A DNA stretch of 64,000 nucleotides from Cloacibacterium caeni (GTDB taxonomy: Bacteria; Bacteroidota; Bacteroidia; Flavobacteriales; Weeksellaceae). The translations under genes were made by a program, and so were the position numbers. The stretch covers positions 310,001 to 374,000 of the forward strand of contig NZ_OU015321.1 in assembly GCF_907163105.1 (NCBI RefSeq), written 5' to 3'. Under the pieces are notes generated by a model. That model searched no databases, had not been told where the DNA came from, and saw only the letters and a list, made by a program, of their open reading frames with translations. Positions 35,683 through 44,053 of this stretch are shown piece after piece (position 1 is the first letter of the stretch; every line of letters begins with the position of its first letter).

Positions 35683-38600
35683 ATGTCAAAGATAGGACGA
35701 AACCAACCTTGCCCTTGTGGAAGTGGGAAAAAATTCAAAAAATGTTGTATTGATAAGCCAATACAACACTCAAATATAAATTCAAATAGGAAAAATAGCT
35801 TTGAAGAATTTGTTAAAAATAATAAATCAACATCTTTATTGAAGTTTTTCTCATTACTTCAAGTTTTACCTGAAAATCACGGAAAAATTGTTAGGTTGGA
35901 GGACATTCAGACAACTATAGCTTCAAACCTCAATAACGCACAATCAAACATTGACCTTTCAATTTTGAAAAAATTAGTTGATAAGAACTTTCCTGATGAC
36001 TATAGAGAAGATCCTCCCGAAAATTGTTTTACTGAGAATATAATGTTTCACAATGGTAACAATGTTGTTTTCACAGGAATAAATCACAATGCAACTGAAA
36101 TAATTCAAAATCTTATTAGAGTAATTTTTCATACTCCAAACAATCTCAATGAAGACCTGAAAAATTATGTTAGTGATGGTTTATTATTTATGTTGTTAAT
36201 TCATAATGAAATAGCGAAAAACTTGGGGTTTTCAAGAAATATGTCAGGTAGTAGTTTGGAAAACAATATTACATTTCCATCAGATGACTTATTAAAGTAC
36301 ACGCAACTTTTTGAGTTTCCCGAAAAAATGATTTTTGAATTGTTAAAAAAACTTGGAATTAATAAAGATGTTATTAATGACTTTCTATGTGATGTTAATT
36401 TGATTAAAGAAAATCAAAATAGCGAAATTCCTCTCTTATGCTATAAACCATTTATTAAAGTAAACAAGACATATTTTCTTGTTCTTCCAAGTAGTGAACT
36501 TTTTGCGATAAATAATTTCATTGTAGAAAAATTTAAACAATTTGGTGAACTTGACAATCTAATCGGTTTTTTTGATAAGTTTTCAATTTTTGAAATTAAA
36601 AAGTTATTTATTGGGATTGGATGGGAGCAAAATCAAGAGTTTTCATTAGATGTTGAACAATCATTATGGAAATTTGATGAAAACAAATATGCATTTATTC
36701 AGTATTTGGGAACAAATGATTTTAATAATTCGCTGAAACTTCAAAAGAAAGTTAATGATAAAGTTCAAGAGATAAAAAATGTCTTGCCACCACACGCAGA
36801 AATTCTAATGTTATTTGTTTACAGTCAAATATCAATGATTGAGATGTTAGCGATTAATACTTTTGATGTCAAGGCAGCGAAATATCAATCAGCACTAAGT
36901 CTAATTGATTTTGAAAGAATTATTCAAAACTATAATATTGATAAACTTTCTCTCTGGAAGTTGTTTAAGGCAAAAGAAAGAGCAAGAGAGAAAGGTTTGT
37001 ATTTATTTGCGACACCTGTTCATAACATAATGACTGATTTTGAATGGTATAACAAACAAGGAGAAACATTTTTACACCCTGATGAAAAGTATGATTTTGT
37101 TAATTTTAGTTTTGATGTTCAAGGAAATGCGGCAATAAAATCCATTCAAAAAAAGGACATTCATTTAGTAAATTACATTAATGAAGATAAAACAAAAGGT
37201 TTTCTTCCAGTAATTAAGTCTGAAATTTATGCTCCAATTTATTTGTCTGAAGAAATATTTTTCGGAAAATATAGATTGGTTTTAGAAAAATATAATTTCC
37301 CATTATGGATAACCTTTGAAAATAAATATAGAAAAATTGGCAGTTCATACGCTGAGGCAATTGCCTATTGGTTTAATCGAATTCATTATTTGCTAAATCC
37401 TCTTACTAAAAATTTTCACGAACCTATTGAAGTAATTTTGAGCTTTGAAGATAATTTTATTAATCTTTCAATAGAAGAATTTAGGAAATTAGAAAAAAAT
37501 ACTGTTTTGATTGATTATCAAATTGATAGTGATACAAACAGGATAAATTTAAGGATCCCAAATACTTTTTTTAATTTGACAAATAGAGATGATAATTCAA
37601 GTGAAATCTATTTGATTCGAATATTGTTAGAGTCTTTAGGAAAATTATTTGAGAAAAAAACAGAAGTAAATATTTCTGCTGAAAATATTCACGCAATATT
37701 AGAGAATATTCCTAATGACAATACTAAGATGTTACTTAGTGCTACTTCAGAACTAAAAATTGACTTGGATGAAAGGCACATTCCAAAGGTAAGATATATT
37801 CCAAAAGCTGATGGTTCAATTGTTTTGGAGGAATTAAAAAATTGGGTTCCAAATAAAATTCCTGAAAATATTGATAATAAAAGTGATAAAGTTAAGCTAT
37901 GTGATGTAATAATATCAAGTCTAATAAAAAAAATCAGAGAAGAGTTACAAAATTATAATTGCTTTGCGGTTTTAGAATATTTGATGCTGAGATACGAATC
38001 GACTCTAAATTTTAGAGCCTTTAGAAGTATCAAAGTTGTAACCCAACTAAAATGTTTTGGAGAATATAGAGATATATTAGAGGAATATCATAATTCTGAT
38101 GTGCAAGCAGTTAGGCTTTCTCTTTCTTCAAGATGTTTAATTGAATTTGTTACTGCTGAACCTTATTTTGGAGAAAAGCCGATAAATGAGGATGATTTAG
38201 ATTTTTTGTTAGCATTAATGGATGAGTTAACCTATTTTGGTACTATTAGAGATTTAATTTTTTTTGATTTAGACAATCCAAAAGTTGGATTGTTGGCATC
38301 TGGAAGAATTGGTGTAAGTAAAGAATTTTTTGATGATACAATGTCTAAATTCAATTTAGAAACACGTAAAGACGAATTAGGTCATTATGTAAAGTCATTT
38401 AAAACAAATTATATAACTACAAAACAGAGAGAAAGGAGTAATACCATTGAAAATGATAATGAAGATTATTATCAATTATTAGATTCAGCCTTTTTAAACG
38501 ACTGGGGAATGACTTTGCCAAATATTGTTGGAGTTTTAAACTTAATAGCGCATTATTGTCTAGAGAGTAAACGCTCTTGTATGTTTATGAAAGAAGATGA

Positions 38601-39384
38601 CTTCATATCACTTTTAAAAAATGAAATTAATATTTCAGAGGAAGAGGTTAAAAGCATTTATACATTATTAGTTTTAAATAGTAGAGGGAAATTTGATGAA
38701 AAAGTAGATGGTTATGAATATGCTGAAATAATACCTTGGAGATACAATAGAAGACTTTCATATTTATTAAAGCCAATATTAAGAATAAACGACAAAGTCA
38801 ACAATAACTTTATAATCTGTTTTAGCGCAAGACATCTTTATATTGCTGGACAAAACCTTTTGGCAATATTTTTTGATGGAACATTAAAAGTAGATGATGA
38901 TTGTAAGCAAATTAGGGAGTTTGTAAAAAGAAACTCTACCGAAAAAGGTGATGAATTCACAGTAGAAGTGAGGGATTGGATTAGAGACAATACAAATTTA
39001 TTTGTACTGGACTACGAATTTGATATTACCACAAAAATTGCAGATAAAAACTATGGAGATGTTGATGTATTGGCTTTGGATGAGAAACGAAAAATTCTAT
39101 ATTCAATAGAGTGTAAGAATACAAAACAAGCTAAAATTATCTATGATTTTTGGAAAGACATTAAAAACTTTACTGAAAAACAACTTCCAAAACATATTAA
39201 CAGGGAGAAATGGTTATCAAATAATCTATCAGTTGTTTCTCAAAGAATTAATAAGGATGTAAGCGGATTTAAAGTGAAATCTATTATTGTCTCCTCAAGT
39301 GTTTTACCAGTAAAATTTGTAGAAGTTTATAAAGATATTACTTTTACAACTCTTTCCCAACTAGTTTTAGAAAATATTTTCTAA
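35683..39384 (+). CDS. Large SEC-C motif protein with C-terminal PD-(D/E)xK nuclease-like domain
   Basis: A 1233-residue protein, divergent from the restriction operon. Residues 7-22 (NQPCPCGSGKKFKKCC) are a zinc-binding SEC-C motif. The long middle part (about 50-1080) is helical, rich in Lys, Asn and Asp, and not recognised. Near the C-terminus, YGDVDVLALD with Asp1128 and YSIECKN with Glu1143-Cys-Lys1145 give the D-x14-ExK pattern of restriction-like nucleases. No helicase or ATPase motif was seen. A -7 box (TATATTTG, 35670-35677) is only six bases before the ATG, so the mRNA could be nearly leaderless. The setting suggests a stand-alone defence effector; function unproven. Confidence 0.7.
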   Translation: MSKIGRNQPCPCGSGKKFKKCCIDKPIQHSNINSNRKNSFEEFVKNNKSTSLLKFFSLLQVLPENHGKIVRLEDIQTTIASNLNNAQSNIDLSILKKLVDKNFPDDYREDPPENCFTENIMFHNGNNVVFTGINHNATEIIQNLIRVIFHTPNNLNEDLKNYVSDGLLFMLLIHNEIAKNLGFSRNMSGSSLENNITFPSDDLLKYTQLFEFPEKMIFELLKKLGINKDVINDFLCDVNLIKENQNSEIPLLCYKPFIKVNKTYFLVLPSSELFAINNFIVEKFKQFGELDNLIGFFDKFSIFEIKKLFIGIGWEQNQEFSLDVEQSLWKFDENKYAFIQYLGTNDFNNSLKLQKKVNDKVQEIKNVLPPHAEILMLFVYSQISMIEMLAINTFDVKAAKYQSALSLIDFERIIQNYNIDKLSLWKLFKAKERAREKGLYLFATPVHNIMTDFEWYNKQGETFLHPDEKYDFVNFSFDVQGNAAIKSIQKKDIHLVNYINEDKTKGFLPVIKSEIYAPIYLSEEIFFGKYRLVLEKYNFPLWITFENKYRKIGSSYAEAIAYWFNRIHYLLNPLTKNFHEPIEVILSFEDNFINLSIEEFRKLEKNTVLIDYQIDSDTNRINLRIPNTFFNLTNRDDNSSEIYLIRILLESLGKLFEKKTEVNISAENIHAILENIPNDNTKMLLSATSELKIDLDERHIPKVRYIPKADGSIVLEELKNWVPNKIPENIDNKSDKVKLCDVIISSLIKKIREELQNYNCFAVLEYLMLRYESTLNFRAFRSIKVVTQLKCFGEYRDILEEYHNSDVQAVRLSLSSRCLIEFVTAEPYFGEKPINEDDLDFLLALMDELTYFGTIRDLIFFDLDNPKVGLLASGRIGVSKEFFDDTMSKFNLETRKDELGHYVKSFKTNYITTKQRERSNTIENDNEDYYQLLDSAFLNDWGMTLPNIVGVLNLIAHYCLESKRSCMFMKEDDFISLLKNEINISEEEVKSIYTLLVLNSRGKFDEKVDGYEYAEIIPWRYNRRLSYLLKPILRINDKVNNNFIICFSARHLYIAGQNLLAIFFDGTLKVDDDCKQIREFVKRNSTEKGDEFTVEVRDWIRDNTNLFVLDYEFDITTKIADKNYGDVDVLALDEKRKILYSIECKNTKQAKIIYDFWKDIKNFTEKQLPKHINREKWLSNNLSVVSQRINKDVSGFKVKSIIVSSSVLPVKFVEVYKDITFTTLSQLVLENIF

Positions 39385-39447
39385 TTCAAGAAAAATAAAT
39401 TTGGATGTTCAGATTATGTAAAACAAAATTCTTTTTTTACAGAAAAA

Positions 39448-39516
39448 TTTATTTTTCACGGGAATTACTAATAATGAAATCGTAATTTAACACCGATCTA
39501 TTCATTGATGTAATCT
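39448..39516 (-). repeat. Right copy of the 69-bp direct repeat
   Basis: It forms the last 21 codons plus stop of the intact HNH gene. With the left copy (35469-35537) it brackets the 3.9-kb cassette holding the SEC-C nuclease gene. Confidence 0.85.
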
Positions 39517-40069
39517 CAGCGTGGCATTTTACACAAACAGCAACAAGATCAAATAAAGGCTCATTTTTCCAATATCTATATGATTTATGATGAACTTCCT
39601 TTGCTTTTTCCATAAGACAAGCTTGACACAAAAAATTATCACGCTTAAGCACTAATAATCTTTTCTTCTGCCATTCAATAGTTTTCAGATAGTCATTATG
39701 TTCAACAATAAACTTTTCAAAATTTGACTCTTTTGAGACTGTTTCCTTTTTCTTAAGATATCTGCTATAAATCTCATGAACACCTTCATAGGAAAATTTC
39801 TTTTGTAATTCAATGTTTGCATCAGGAATACTTTTCCAATTTGGAACTACATCTTTGGAATAAAATTTCGAATCTATCTTTCCGCAGTTTTGACATTGTT
39901 TTCTTATGTGCAAAGAATCATTTGAAAATTTGAATTTAACAAATATGGGGTTATGATCTTTGCATTCAACATCATATGAAATATGATTCCAACATTTGTC
40001 ACAATATTGAATCAGAAATTTATCAATTTTCTTTTTCTTTAATTCGGCATTGCAATTAGGGCAGTTCAT
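39449..40069 (-). CDS. HNH endonuclease-like protein with N-terminal zinc ribbon
   Basis: A 206-residue protein. The N-terminal 30 residues form a zinc-ribbon (MNCPNCNAEL, YCDKCW) followed by a second CxxC pair in KQCQNCGKI. The C-terminal HNH domain runs from LVLKRDNFLCQACLMEKA through KEVHHKSYRYW to LVAVCVKCHAEI, with the double His and the closing CxxCH. Thus it looks like a complete metal-dependent nuclease. Its 3' end is the right copy of the 69-bp repeat; a homologous tail lies 4 kb away, so this gene family marks a recombination point in the island. The target is unknown. Confidence 0.75.
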   Translation of the reverse strand: MNCPNCNAELKKKKIDKFLIQYCDKCWNHISYDVECKDHNPIFVKFKFSNDSLHIRKQCQNCGKIDSKFYSKDVVPNWKSIPDANIELQKKFSYEGVHEIYSRYLKKKETVSKESNFEKFIVEHNDYLKTIEWQKKRLLVLKRDNFLCQACLMEKAKEVHHKSYRYWKNEPLFDLVAVCVKCHAEITSMNRSVLNYDFIISNSREK

Positions 40070-40213
40070 CCAAGATACTTTTTAACAAATAGGAGGAAAA
40101 ATACAAAATTAATTAACTTCTGCTTAGAAAAATTCCTGAAATTGTTTTTAGCTCTATTAAAATCTACCGAAGTACTTACCAAAATTAGGTCGAAAATTTA
40201 ATAAAATTTCAAG

Positions 40214-40804
40214 CTATTTTCGAAGCGTTAATTTTAGTAAAAAATCATTAAACCTAGTCAAAAGTATCACTAGTTCGTACAGAATAATAACATCTTCAAT
40301 TGGATTAATAGAATCAATAATACCTAGAAATTCTTTCAAATTATTATGGAAATGTCCGGACGTTTTATTTCTAATTTCTTTAATTTTTGAGTCTAAATTT
40401 ATTTCCTTTTTAAAATTTCTAAGTCTGGTTGTAATGTCTGTGTAGCTCTCACTTAATTCAAAATCATCTTCGCACAGTTTTCGAATGATATTTTTTTTAT
40501 TATCTAAAGACTTGAAAAATTCATAAACAGTCAAAAAACCTGATTTCAAGCAGTATTTTTTTTCAATATCAGTTTTACTATTATAAAAATTTTTGATACA
40601 TAAATTTATTTCAAGTTCAGCTATCACGAAAAGTAAATGAAATTCAAGTGTTTCTTGACTTCTATGGTAAGGTCTTAAAATGTTTTTTTCTTTAAAGTAT
40701 ATTTCAAAGTCATCATCTATTTCAAAGTATTTTCTAAAAAACTCTAAATGTTCAATGCATTCTTTTATCTTTTTCTCCGTCTTCTCTAATCTATAGTTTT
40801 TCAT
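40214..40804 (-). CDS. Helical protein with an Rx5H motif, HEPN-like
   Basis: A 196-residue, all-helical, charged protein. Near residue 143 it has IRNKTSGHFHNN, an R-N-x4-H arrangement matching the R-x4..6-H core of HEPN ribonucleases, in the C-terminal third as in HEPN/AbiV/Cthe-type proteins. No partner nucleotidyltransferase lies next to it, but an AbiEi-type antitoxin gene is 140 bases upstream on the same strand. The family call is inference from this one motif plus the defence setting. Confidence 0.45.
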   Translation of the reverse strand: MKNYRLEKTEKKIKECIEHLEFFRKYFEIDDDFEIYFKEKNILRPYHRSQETLEFHLLFVIAELEINLCIKNFYNSKTDIEKKYCLKSGFLTVYEFFKSLDNKKNIIRKLCEDDFELSESYTDITTRLRNFKKEINLDSKIKEIRNKTSGHFHNNLKEFLGIIDSINPIEDVIILYELVILLTRFNDFLLKLTLRK

Positions 40805-40852
40805 AAAATTTTACAAACAAAACAAATAATAAATTGCAAATAATTCTTTTTC

Positions 40853-40951
40853 TCAATTCTCTTGCTCAATATACAAATCGGGAATTTTCATTTCCTGTGC
40901 GGTAAATCTTATTGCCAGCTGAAATAAGGTTTTGTTTTCGTGAAGATTCAT
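40853..40951 (-). pseudogene. abiEii: AbiEii-type nucleotidyltransferase toxin, truncated after 32 codons
   Basis: The ATG at 40951 overlaps the stop of the antitoxin gene (ATGA), the usual coupling of AbiE pairs. The peptide MNLHENKTLFQLAIRF...PDLYIEQEN resembles the N-terminus of AbiEii toxins, where the next residues would lead to DYWVT; here a TGA follows Glu-Asn, and nothing similar continues downstream. The toxin is thus lost and the antitoxin orphaned. Confidence 0.65.
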
Positions 40952-41670
40952 TTGATATTCCAGTTTTTTACTGTTGGTAAAATAGTTTCAATATTTGGAA
41001 AACTATATGTTGAAATAGCATTGAGCGACTTCTTCAGTATTTCAGGTTCTCCAATTTTCAGAAATTCCAAAACTGCTCCCAATAACGCTCTCGTAGATGG
41101 CGGATATTTTAAAGCCAATCGTTGCATTGTGGAGATTTCCGCTTCATTGATTGTTTTTATGATTTCGATAATTCTCAAAACGGATTCATCAAGCGAAGTA
41201 TCTGGAATCTTTTTAATTTGGTTAATAGCGTCCAATATCTGAAGAAATGGAATATTTTCTTTCGTGATCGTATTTTTCTGCTTGATAAAAGAAATAGTAA
41301 ATCGTCCTCTTTTGAAAGTAGGACGAATTTCATTCTTTCCAATCTGAATGGTATTGCTGACTTGTGTTGTAAGTCCCTGCTCATTGTAAATACTCAAACC
41401 AGTAAGGTAACCTACGACTTTTCCATTTTCTTCAAGTAAATCCTTTACAATCTGTTGTTTTGGCGGTTCCAATTTTCCAAATACAGTTTCTTCTGGCTTG
41501 TAGAACTTTCCTTTTGCCAGTTTTTCAATCTTCCCCGAAACCGCCATTCTATTCAATGCTTTTATTATAGCTTCCTTGCTTTCCACCTGTTTGCTAAATT
41601 CTTCATAGGTGAAAACAAATCCTTTAGGGAATCGATTAATCGTATTTACTATGTAATCAGATGTTTTCAT
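40948..41670 (-). CDS. abiEi: AbiEi antitoxin family protein (DUF6088)
   Basis: Antitoxin and repressor of type IV AbiE toxin-antitoxin systems, 240 residues. The N-terminal winged HTH (SDYIVNTINRFPKGFVFTYEEF and ALNRMAVSGKIEKLAKGKFYKP) is the DUF6088/AbiEi_4 form, and the middle part GYLTGLSIYNEQGLTTQVSNTIQI is typical. AbiEi proteins bind inverted repeats upstream of their own gene; such a repeat lies at 41701-41730. Its toxin is reduced to 32 codons, so it may survive as an orphan regulator or as an anti-toxin against related elements. Confidence 0.8.
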   Translation of the reverse strand: MKTSDYIVNTINRFPKGFVFTYEEFSKQVESKEAIIKALNRMAVSGKIEKLAKGKFYKPEETVFGKLEPPKQQIVKDLLEENGKVVGYLTGLSIYNEQGLTTQVSNTIQIGKNEIRPTFKRGRFTISFIKQKNTITKENIPFLQILDAINQIKKIPDTSLDESVLRIIEIIKTINEAEISTMQRLALKYPPSTRALLGAVLEFLKIGEPEILKKSLNAISTYSFPNIETILPTVKNWNIK

Positions 41671-41684
41671 TGCTTATCTCTTTG

Positions 41685-41730
41685 CAAAGATAAAACAAAA
41701 TGTCCAGTTTTTTAGTAAATAAACTGGACA
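41685..41730 (-). promoter_or_regulatory. Promoter and inverted-repeat operator of the AbiEi gene
   Basis: On the minus strand TATCTTTG (41685-41692) is a perfect -7 box 15 bases before the ATG. Just upstream, TGTCCAGTTT (41701-41710) and AAACTGGACA (41721-41730) form a perfect 10-bp inverted repeat over the -33 region, as expected for AbiEi autorepression. Confidence 0.6.
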
Positions 41731-41765
41731 AAATATTAATTACTTTCACTTCCTCATGTCTTAGT

Positions 41766-41796
41766 AAAAAAAGAATGAGAACCTAAGTCCTCATTC
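41766..41796 (-). terminator. Terminator of the candidate small RNA
   Basis: GAATGAG (41773-41779) pairs with CTCATTC (41790-41796). Read on the minus strand the hairpin is followed by seven T residues. Confidence 0.7.
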
Positions 41797-41829
41797 GATA
41801 TCCATAGCCAGATTACCAGTGTCTCAATG
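41766..41829 (-). ncRNA. Candidate small RNA upstream of the AbiEi gene
   Basis: On the minus strand a promoter at 41866-41835 is followed by about 64 nt and then an intrinsic terminator (stem GAATGAG/CTCATTC with a seven-T run). The transcript contains no useful reading frame but has internal complementary segments. It ends about 35 bases upstream of the AbiEi operator. No known RNA family was recognised. Confidence 0.5.
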
Positions 41830-41834
41830 TTTTG

Positions 41835-41866
41835 TAAAGATAATAAATATTCTAAAAAAAAATCAA
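41835..41866 (-). promoter_or_regulatory. Promoter of the candidate small RNA
   Basis: On the minus strand TTG (41866-41864), a 21-base spacer and TATCTTTA (41842-41835) match TTG-N21-TAnnTTTG with one mismatch. Confidence 0.45.
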
Positions 41867-41910
41867 CTATCCTCAAAAACCATAACCAATTAATACTAAT
41901 CATTTCAAAA

Positions 41911-42236
41911 ACCTGCGTAATTTGAACACTGGGTTCTACTCAACGTGGGTAAATCAGCTACACCCAACTTGCAAACCTGCGTAAAAAAGATACAACCTAA
42001 AGCCAATCTCTCTCCATTTTTTTTTCTTCAAAATCCAATCTATTTTAAAATCAAAGAGATAAAGCCTAAAACAAGCGTCCATAAAGCGTTTTCAGACCTC
42101 TGAAAAATTTTCATATTGCTATAAAACTTTTATTGCAAGATGTGTCTTTGTATATACAACTTTTCAAGTTGCTGATACAAAAACGATCTTGCCTTTTTGT
42201 AAAAGGGGAAAAACTGCGGAACTTGTTTTTTCTTTC
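41911..42236. repeat. Long diverged repeat A, left copy
   Basis: A ~325-bp non-coding stretch that recurs in the same orientation at 63134-63457. Shared blocks in order include ACCTGCGTAATTT, TACACCCAA, GGTAAAAAAGATACAA, GCGTTTTCAGAC and TTGCAAGATGTGTCTTTGT. It contains two CCTGCGTAA motifs and lies directly before the replication-like genes, so an origin or regulatory function is possible. Confidence 0.7.
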
Positions 42237-42389
42237 AGAAATTGAGTTCAAGAATCTAAATTCATCTAAATTATTCTTTTTTAATCTTCCGAGATTCCAA
42301 ACTCGTCTAAATTGTTCTTATTTAGCCCACACCGCATGAACACTATTGTTTTAGAATACAAATCGAATGAAATTTGCATAAAAAATATT

Positions 42390-42647
42390 ATGGCAGTAGA
42401 TATAATTACGAAAGAAGACCTAAAAGAATTTAAAATTGAACTTTTGCAAGATTTACAGAAAATTCTGAATTCCAGCAAAACGATAGAGAAAAAATGGTTA
42501 AAATCTAACGAGGTTAGAAAAATTTTGAAAATTTCCTCAGGGACATTACAAACGCTTCGTATCAATGGAACTTTACAGTATTCCAAAGTTGGCGGAACAA
42601 TTTATTACAATTATCAGGACATCGAAAAAATGTTAAATCAGAAATAA
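42390..42647 (+). CDS. Small helix-turn-helix protein of the element core
   Basis: An 85-residue protein from the ATG at 42390. After a coiled stretch (EDLKEFKIELLQDLQKIL), an excisionase/MerR-like HTH_17 domain follows: KWLKSNEVRKILKISSGTLQTLRINGTLQYSKVGGTIYYNYQDI. Such proteins precede replication genes in Bacteroidota mobile elements and act as regulators or excision factors. It is 8 bases before the initiator-like gene, and the three genes to 44053 look like one operon. Longer starts at 42312 and 42336 exist but add no recognisable domain. Confidence 0.75.
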   Translation: MAVDIITKEDLKEFKIELLQDLQKILNSSKTIEKKWLKSNEVRKILKISSGTLQTLRINGTLQYSKVGGTIYYNYQDIEKMLNQK

Positions 42648-42654
42648 TTTTAGT

Positions 42655-43449
42655 ATGAATTACATTTTTCATCTCACTGGTTTTTACGACAAAATACAGG
42701 AAGACAATCGACTGAATCCTACTCACATCAGTCTTTACCTTGCTTTGTTTCAGTTTTGGAATCTCAATCGTTTTCGAAATCCAATCAGTATTTCGCGAAA
42801 CGAAATGATGAAACTGAGCAAAATTTCTGCTTTTGGAACTTACCATAAATGCATTAAAGAGTTGCAAGAATTTGGATATATTGAATACATCCCATCATTC
42901 AATCCATACAAAGGGAGTTTGGTGAACCTATTTAGTTTTGATAATTCTGAGGCAATTCAAAATTTGAATATGAAGCGTATCAAAAAACAAACAACCTCTG
43001 AACAGGTAGCGAACAGGATGCATATCAAAATCGATACAGGTTCTGAACAAGCACTGATACCTTCTATAAACAGTACAAACTCATTAAACAATAAACAATT
43101 AAAAGATAATGAGCACTCAAGAATTTTTGATGAAGGAAATTTGCTTTTGAAGAAAAAAAATAGGTCGATTGAAATTCCACCCAACATTTCAGAAGTTGAA
43201 ATATATTTTCTGGAAAGGGATTCCACAAAACTTGAAGCCGAAAGGTTTTTCAATCATTACGAAAGCAATGGTTGGCTCGTCGGCGGAAAATCGAAAATGA
43301 AAAATTGGGAAGCCGCAGCAAGAAATTGGCTTATAAATTCGAAAAAATTCAATAATACCTCAAATTCCACTAGTTCCGCGAATGGAGTGGAGTTAAAACC
43401 AAATCACCTCAATGCAACTACCAACAAATCCTATCGAGATGAGTTATGA
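42655..43449 (+). CDS. Replication initiator / primosomal-like winged-helix protein
   Basis: A 264-residue protein. The N-terminal 105 residues look like the winged helix found in plasmid and phage initiators (NRLNPTHISLYLALFQFWN, KISAFGTYHKCIKELQEFGYIEYIP). A charged linker follows, then a C-terminal DnaD/DnaT-like patch, ERFFNHYESNGWLVGGKSKMKNWEAAARNWL (about 198-240), typical of proteins that load helicase. The next gene, overlapping by 38 bases, is a DnaC-like ATPase, which supports a joint role in starting replication of the excised element. A related helicase-loader regulator cannot be excluded. Confidence 0.65.
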   Translation: MNYIFHLTGFYDKIQEDNRLNPTHISLYLALFQFWNLNRFRNPISISRNEMMKLSKISAFGTYHKCIKELQEFGYIEYIPSFNPYKGSLVNLFSFDNSEAIQNLNMKRIKKQTTSEQVANRMHIKIDTGSEQALIPSINSTNSLNNKQLKDNEHSRIFDEGNLLLKKKNRSIEIPPNISEVEIYFLERDSTKLEAERFFNHYESNGWLVGGKSKMKNWEAAARNWLINSKKFNNTSNSTSSANGVELKPNHLNATTNKSYRDEL

Positions 43450-44053
43450 CTACAGAGAAGTTGTAATGTGGCTACGAAAATGCGGTAGAAAGCATCTCGG
43501 CAAAAACTTTATTATTCCCGAAAACGAAAAAGGAATTATTTTCGGAATGCTCGCTTGGTTTCTTCAGGACGAATTAGTAACCAAAGAAATGAATATCGAT
43601 CTCACTAAAGGAATAATGTTAAGCGGACCAATTGGATGCGGAAAAACTACACTTTTCAAGCTGATGGGAAAAATACCTTCCAAGAGAAAAAATTTCATGA
43701 TGACTTCTACACGCCAAATTGTTTCAGAATTTATGCAGTCTGGCTATGAAATTTTAGAAAAATATTCTCGTGGGAGTCTATACAATGATCATCGCACTCC
43801 AAAAAACTACTGCTTTGATGACCTCGGTAGCGAATCTGCCTCCAAATATTTCGGAAACGACTGCAATGTAATGGCAGAAATTCTCCTAACTCGCTACGAT
43901 ATTTTCAAGGAAAAAGGAATCATAACGCATCTCACCACCAATCTTACCGCCGGAGAAATAGAAACGATCTATGGGAATCGTCTTCGCTCCAGAATGAGGG
44001 AGATGTTTAATCTTTTTGGGTATGATGAAACTTCATGGGATAAGAGGAGATGA
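43412..44053 (+). CDS. DnaC/IstB-like AAA+ ATPase
   Basis: A 213-residue P-loop ATPase with Walker A GPIGCGKTT near residue 71 and Walker B in YCFDDLGSES, followed by sensor-like LTTNLTAGEIETIYGNRLRSRMREMF with an arginine-finger region. It lacks a transposase partner, so a helicase-loader (DnaC) role beside the initiator-like protein is more likely than IstB. Two starts fit: 43412 (used here) and ATG 43439 (MSYDYREV), both overlapping the preceding gene. Iteron-like repeats begin 43 bases after its stop. Confidence 0.75.
   Translation: MQLPTNPIEMSYDYREVVMWLRKCGRKHLGKNFIIPENEKGIIFGMLAWFLQDELVTKEMNIDLTKGIMLSGPIGCGKTTLFKLMGKIPSKRKNFMMTSTRQIVSEFMQSGYEILEKYSRGSLYNDHRTPKNYCFDDLGSESASKYFGNDCNVMAEILLTRYDIFKEKGIITHLTTNLTAGEIETIYGNRLRSRMREMFNLFGYDETSWDKRR

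Noticed and set aside
41773-41835. A tRNA or known riboswitch in the short minus-strand RNA candidate
   Set aside because: No cloverleaf, T-loop GTTCGA pattern or known aptamer core could be laid on the sequence; only a small RNA with a terminator is supported.
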